A DNA stretch of 23,535 nucleotides from Flammula alnicola. Lineage: Eukaryota > Basidiomycota > Agaricomycetes > Agaricales > Strophariaceae. Position 1 is the first letter of the stretch. Each line of letters begins with the position of its first letter. The notes beneath the pieces were generated by a model. That model saw only the letters and a program-made list of their open reading frames with translations. It searched no databases and was not told the origin of the DNA. The translations under genes and the position numbers were made by a program. The stretch spans positions 1 to 23,535 of the forward strand of contig JADNRV010000586.1 of NCBI GenBank assembly GCA_015499995.1, read 5' to 3'. Positions 20,001 to 23,535 of this stretch are shown piece after piece.

Positions 20001-20311
20001 CATGGTGAAACGAAAAATCAAACGCGTCTTCAGCGAGAAACCCCGGCGTAACGGATGTTGAGCAGTACAAGAGGATAACCAAGCACTCTTTGCATTTCTC
20101 CTAGAATTGAGACGGTAAAAAGACGAGGACAGAAAGAAGCACAAATACGAACAAGGGAAAGTTTAGGGTGCGAGAGCTGCATCTGAACCGACTTTATCTC
20201 CAAGAAGATGTGCTGGTCCGCAGACTGGACTGACGTCGAGGATTCTACCTTGCGGACAATCGCGTAATGAGCTCTGCTCATCGCGCCTGAAGAATGGAAG
20301 GGAACATCCAT
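17001..20311 (-). CDS. AP-complex large subunit (adaptin), epsilon/AP-4-like, about 866 aa
   Basis: Fourteen exons: 20311-20153, 20100-19953, 19901-19828, 19768-19647, 19581-19425, 19374-19262, 19201-18841, 18790-18520, 18462-18277, 18225-18101, 18041-17964, 17903-17511, 17465-17225 and 17173-17001. All phases close (867 codons). The N-terminal 600 residues form the adaptin HEAT solenoid, with clear adaptin blocks: SRAHYAIVRKVES, KCKECLVILLYC, EDKRIGYLFCSELMPLDNEL, LINTLRKDLES and SQVRRRALLAFRAL. A Ser/Arg-rich hinge (about 640-760) leads to a small C-terminal appendage (DLRGWCNSSIDIAIRRLQ; ESEEDSCLWRLRC). The protein should be a core of a heterotetrameric clathrin-adaptor-type coat on Golgi/endosome membranes. 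The order of blocks is closest to epsilon; gamma or another large chain is possible. The first intron uses a weak GTTCGT donor and the last acceptor is GAAG. Confidence 0.85.
17501..17566 (-). repeat. 33-bp tandem duplication containing a duplicated 5' splice site
   Basis: The 33-bp unit with core CACATACTTGTATGTCTGG (plus strand) occurs twice in a row. On the coding (minus) strand each copy contains exon end ACATACAA followed by the donor GTATGTGAAC, so two equal donors lie at 17543 and 17510, both serving the acceptor ending at 17466 (branch TGCTAAC). Both choices keep the frame, differing by 11 residues (LRRPDIQ repeated). Even retention of the 45-bp intron is in frame. Confidence 0.8.
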
Positions 20312-20817
20312 TGCAGATTGTTGAACGATACAAGTAATGAGATTGGGCTTCAAGTTCGCGCCAACCCCACTCCGACTTGCAATCTGAATCGCAGATTCCT
20401 GACTATTTATTAGTATCTGCCTGCTAGTGACCAACGAGGACCGGCCAGTTCTGGTGGCAGGAGGCTAAGAAGTTGTCGCCGCAGGTGGTAAAAATATAAG
20501 TGAAATGGGCGACACAAATTCTTTGAGAAAGGCAGAGGGCAGAGAGCAGGTCAGGCCGCTGATTACACGAAGAAGTTGGCGAACGGACAAAAGCACAGAC
20601 AGTGGACGCGCTACTTTTATTACGTAATTCGATGTTCAAGATGCATTTAAGAAAGAGATGTTCAAATTGAAGTTGGTCGTCGCGATCGATGGTACTTAAG
20701 TAGCTAAGAGTAACGTAGTTCTAAGCGAAGGACTAAACAATTTTAAAGAAGACTATGGCAAGATATAGAGTAAGTAAAGTGCATTATCATTACTAAGCCA
20801 TGCCATTGAATCACGGC
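20312..20817. promoter_or_regulatory. Promoter region of the adaptin gene and 3' flank of the ankyrin-MYND gene
   Basis: Both genes run on the minus strand. The open frames at 20434 and 20640 on the minus strand are the adaptin leader read upstream of its ATG (CTGCAATGGATG at 20311) and lack coding character. No TATA box stands out. Confidence 0.4.
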
Positions 20818-22236
20818 TTAGAAAGGCTGCTCTGCAAGTACCTCCGAAGTCTTCACGACCAGTTCGTTTTCGTTCATGAGTGTGGCAGAGAAGTAAGCCT
20901 TTAGACCGTTGAGACCCTTGGCTTTCACAACATTGTGAAGGGCATCAAAAGCACTGGGACCATCGACCCTTCTCGCCTGACAGAGGAAGTCCCGCTTTTT
21001 GGTATATATTAGCATGCTGGCTGCAGATTCGGGGAGTGGTGAATGACTGTCGAGAGGAGCTTGAACTTTAATGATAAGGTTCTTGGGCTCCACGGAGATC
21101 CTTTTTGGTATTTTAGGTGAATGCACCGTGGATTCTGACGGTATACCAATGATTTGACGGGTTAGGTTCGAGGTCGAGTGAAAAGTCATATATTTATCGT
21201 AAAACGGCTTGACGGTGACCGTGTCGGATTGCGCAAACGCCTGACAAGCTTTCTTATGAGAGGGCCAATGCTTTTCTGTCACATAATAAGCACGGACTTT
21301 CATTCTGTGAAGAGACTATCACTTACTTTGGCATTCACGGGAACAGTAACGGGCGATTTGGCATCGAGCACAATTCTTCAAGGGTTGATCTGTCGCAAGA
21401 CATCCTTCACATCTTTTCTCTTCCCTTGGTAACTGCTCGCCATTCCGCTTCCTCAAACACCTTTGAACTGCAGCTGCCACCTGAGGGCCTGTGTTGATGT
21501 AGGTTTTCATGGCGTCCAGCCATCAGCGTCTGGGATTTCCAAATCAGCGCCAACTCCATCAGTAGCTCAATTGCCTCGACGTAATTATGCTCGAACGCAT
21601 GGAACAACGGAACGGCGCCATATCTGTTTTGTGCGTTTGGGTTGGCGTGCGATTCGAGCAGCAGACGCAAGATTGGAGTTTCACGGGCTTCATGGTTCGG
21701 ATTGATTATGAAGTGTTGCATCGCGGTAAAACCACAAATGTCTGGAATGTCGAGAGCTAGTCCATGTGAGATAAGAAATCGGAGGACTTCAAGATGCTGA
21801 GTCCCCCTGGGCCCTTACGCGTTGGGAACCCCAGACAACAATCGTTGCGTAGCCAGCTTGGAAAGCAGTTTCCGTGGCATTTAATGCCCGTGCTGTTCCT
21901 GTTTCAAATGCCTATGCAAGGTACGGATAATCTGAGAAGCCGCGCAAAAGGAAATGATGAGTTACTTACATTTATAACGCTGGCAATATTCCTAAAAAGC
22001 ACGCGAGACCGGAATGACGAGAGTTCATTCGCATTGAAACCTATGCTTCCTAGAATGAACAGTTAGCATCGTGCGTAGTAAGGTTGACGACAGAATATTC
22101 ACGATCTATGTAGAGTGTTCTCACCTCTGTCCACCTTCCGCGTCCTTTATGAACCCTGCTGAGAGAGGATCTTCTTCATTTCATCGGTTACGACGAGACC
22201 ACTTCCCGGAGTAACAGTGAAAGGAGAACCGCCCAT
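20818..22236 (-). CDS. Ankyrin-repeat/MYND zinc-finger protein with apparent frameshifts
   Basis: Proposed exons: 22236-22155, 22049-21970, 21911-21327 and 21275-20818. After the N-terminus, ankyrin-like repeats appear (LEVLRFLISHG...DIPDICGFTAM; ILRLLLESHANPNAQNRYGAVPL; VEAIELLME...GADLEIPDADGWTP). A MYND zinc finger follows: CEGC, CARC, YCSREC and, after an intron placed exactly inside the finger, HWPSHKKAC. A C-terminal domain of about 130 residues ends VLAEQPF. MYND fingers bind proline-rich peptides and ankyrin repeats mediate protein contacts; the partner is unknown. The frame breaks at about 21808-21813 (one extra base in a G run), 21550-21555 and 21510 (one missing base each). Clean surroundings suggest sequencing errors or a young pseudogene. 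The first intron (weak GTTCAT donor) is uncertain. Confidence 0.75.
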
Positions 22237-22762
22237 AATATGGGTAGGCAATTGATAAGGTTGGTTTCCCTTTTGATTCTTGCGTGGCATCTTTGGATGA
22301 TGACGAGGAGTTCAACGTTCAATGTCCAGGACCGGTGCCGTTTCGCTTATTTAATAGGATTTGGACGTAATTTGCAAGATCGACGAGAAATTCTTCATCG
22401 GGTTCTGGTACTTGCATTGATGTGCCTTCGATAGATGTCTTTGGGACCCTGCTTTAAAGGATGAGACTGAAAGCCAAGGAGAGCTATATATCGACCTGCG
22501 GTGGCTTGTTACGATGAGCAGGTGTCGTAGGGTTGGGTCTTCAAGTTAAGCTTTGCGAGACTTTGAAATTAGTTGGATACTTACGTAATTGGTACAATGC
22601 CGTCGGTAGTTGCCGAACATTAATTGAGCAACAACTGATAATAATTAAGTTGACTAGAACTACTTACAACTCTTGCTCCTCGATCTCCTACGATATCACT
22701 TGCGCTCTCATGAGAAACTGAAACGGGGACTTAACTCGCAAGACACGTATTAGCGCCTCTGA
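22237..22762. promoter_or_regulatory. Divergent promoter region between ankyrin-MYND and BUB2-like genes
   Basis: 526 bp between start codons on opposite strands. Short open frames (22240-22434, 22533-22721 on plus) have no domain or upstream support. The region is AT-rich near 22618-22650. Confidence 0.4.
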
Positions 22763-23535
22763 ATGTCTGCCGCCGTTGCCCATTCTTTCAACAAGCTTCT
22801 CAGTCAACCCAAGGCCATCTCCAAGTCTCGTGCAACCGGGGAAATAGAAGATGGCACCACGAAGCTTCGGCGTATGATTCTTGTTGAAGGCATACCGTCG
22901 TCTTTTGTGCGTTGAAATATTTTTGGAGTATTGCCTATAATCTGATCTTGGTATAGGATCCAACCTTGCGTCCACGGATATGGAAAATCCTCCTTCGAGT
23001 GAACGACCTCCCTACTGACACATACCTTCGTTATGTTTCTTGTGGCCCATGTCAGGTTCGGGAGAAAATTCGGAATGACACTTTCAGGTGTTTTCCTTTG
23101 AACTTTCTGGACAAATTCCCGCATTAACGCATGCCTTCCCTCAGGACTCTCGCTACGATAAAGGCTTTAAAGAGCGTGTTCGAGAGGATATGCTAGTGCG
23201 TCTTCTAGATGCCTTCGTCTGGCGGAGTCATGGTATGTTTATATTTCTTGTATGTTGTTAGATTTCTGACCCACCCTTCAGAGAGACAGGAGATCGACCA
23301 GTTGGGATTCACGTACGTTCAAGGGATGAACGTTCTGGCTGCCCCTTTTCTCTACACGATGCCTTCGGAAGTTGAGGCCTTTTTCTGCTTCGCCAAGTTC
23401 ATAGAGGAGTCGTGTCCTCTATATGTTCAGCCGACACTGGAAGGTGTCCACCGTGGTTTGAAGGTTAACCCAATATGCTGGGTAGAAGCACGTCGGCTGA
23501 CATTGCCCTTCAGCTTCTAGATAGATGCCTTCAAT
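22763..23535 (+). CDS. BUB2: BUB2/Cdc16-type TBC-domain GTPase-activating protein, 5' part
   Basis: Exons 22763-22906, 22957-23087, 23145-23232, 23282-23463 and 23514 to the window edge. Conserved TBC-domain blocks are seen: DPTLRPRIWKILLRV, EKIRNDTFRTLAT, DKGFKERVREDMLVRLLDAFVW, LGFTYVQGMNVLAAPFLY and CPLYVQPTLEGVHRGLK-LLDRCL. The YVQGMN motif supplies the TBC Gln finger; the Arg finger would be the Arg of KIRNDTFR. This combination is typical of yeast Bub2 and fission-yeast Cdc16, which with Bfa1/Byr4 stimulate GTP hydrolysis on the Tem1/Spg1 GTPase at the spindle pole to hold back mitotic exit/septation. The reading frame slips by one base near 23156 (RTLAT then DKGF), so one nucleotide is missing. 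The gene continues beyond the window. Confidence 0.9.

Overview
The window looks like nuclear DNA of a basidiomycete fungus, probably an agaricomycete. Genes are interrupted by many short (about 40-135 bp) GT-AG introns with CTAAY-type branch sites, proteins carry the serine/proline-rich tails usual in mushrooms, and several proteins (AP large subunit, BUB2-type TBC protein, ankyrin-MYND protein) read like basidiomycete forms. No tRNA, rRNA, CRISPR or bacterial operon structure was seen. All exon models were derived by hand from reading-frame continuity and splice signals.

Layout from left to right. 1-528: a possible 3' end of an upstream gene, then the promoter of an eight-exon gene (529-1909, +) of unknown function with one GC-AG intron. 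1910-6700 is a repeat-rich, gene-poor block: a 138-bp tandem repeat (about 2447-2860), a degenerate short-motif repeat (about 3180-3375), a Helitron Rep gene cut off before its catalytic motif (5151-3365, -), a near-perfect 470-bp inverted repeat (5451-5920) and a perfect 79-bp palindrome with TG...CA ends and 5-bp flanking repeats (5965-6043). 6701-8459 (-) encodes a PHD-finger protein with a long disordered tail, divergent from a polytopic membrane protein resembling the tryptophan-rich sensory/TspO-like family (9055-10090, +).

The right half is mostly housekeeping. A 580-bp MITE with 8-bp target duplications (11163-11742) ends 94 bp before the start codon of PRI1, the catalytic small subunit of DNA primase (11837-13469, +). 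Then follow a two-exon uncharacterised basidiomycete-type protein (16183-14530, -), a 14-exon large adaptin most like AP-4 epsilon (20311-17001, -), an ankyrin-repeat/MYND zinc-finger protein (22236-20818, -) with three apparent 1-bp frameshifts, and, divergent from it, the 5' part of a BUB2/Cdc16-type Rab-GAP gene (22763 to beyond the window, +) with one apparent 1-bp deletion.

The genes do not form a pathway. Individual roles are genome replication (PRI1), vesicle coat/adaptor trafficking (adaptin), mitotic exit checkpoint (BUB2), chromatin reading (PHD) and membrane function (TspO-like). The most distinctive material is the mobile and repeat DNA at 2400-6050, the MITE in the PRI1 promoter, and a 33-bp duplication in the adaptin gene that copies a 5' splice site.
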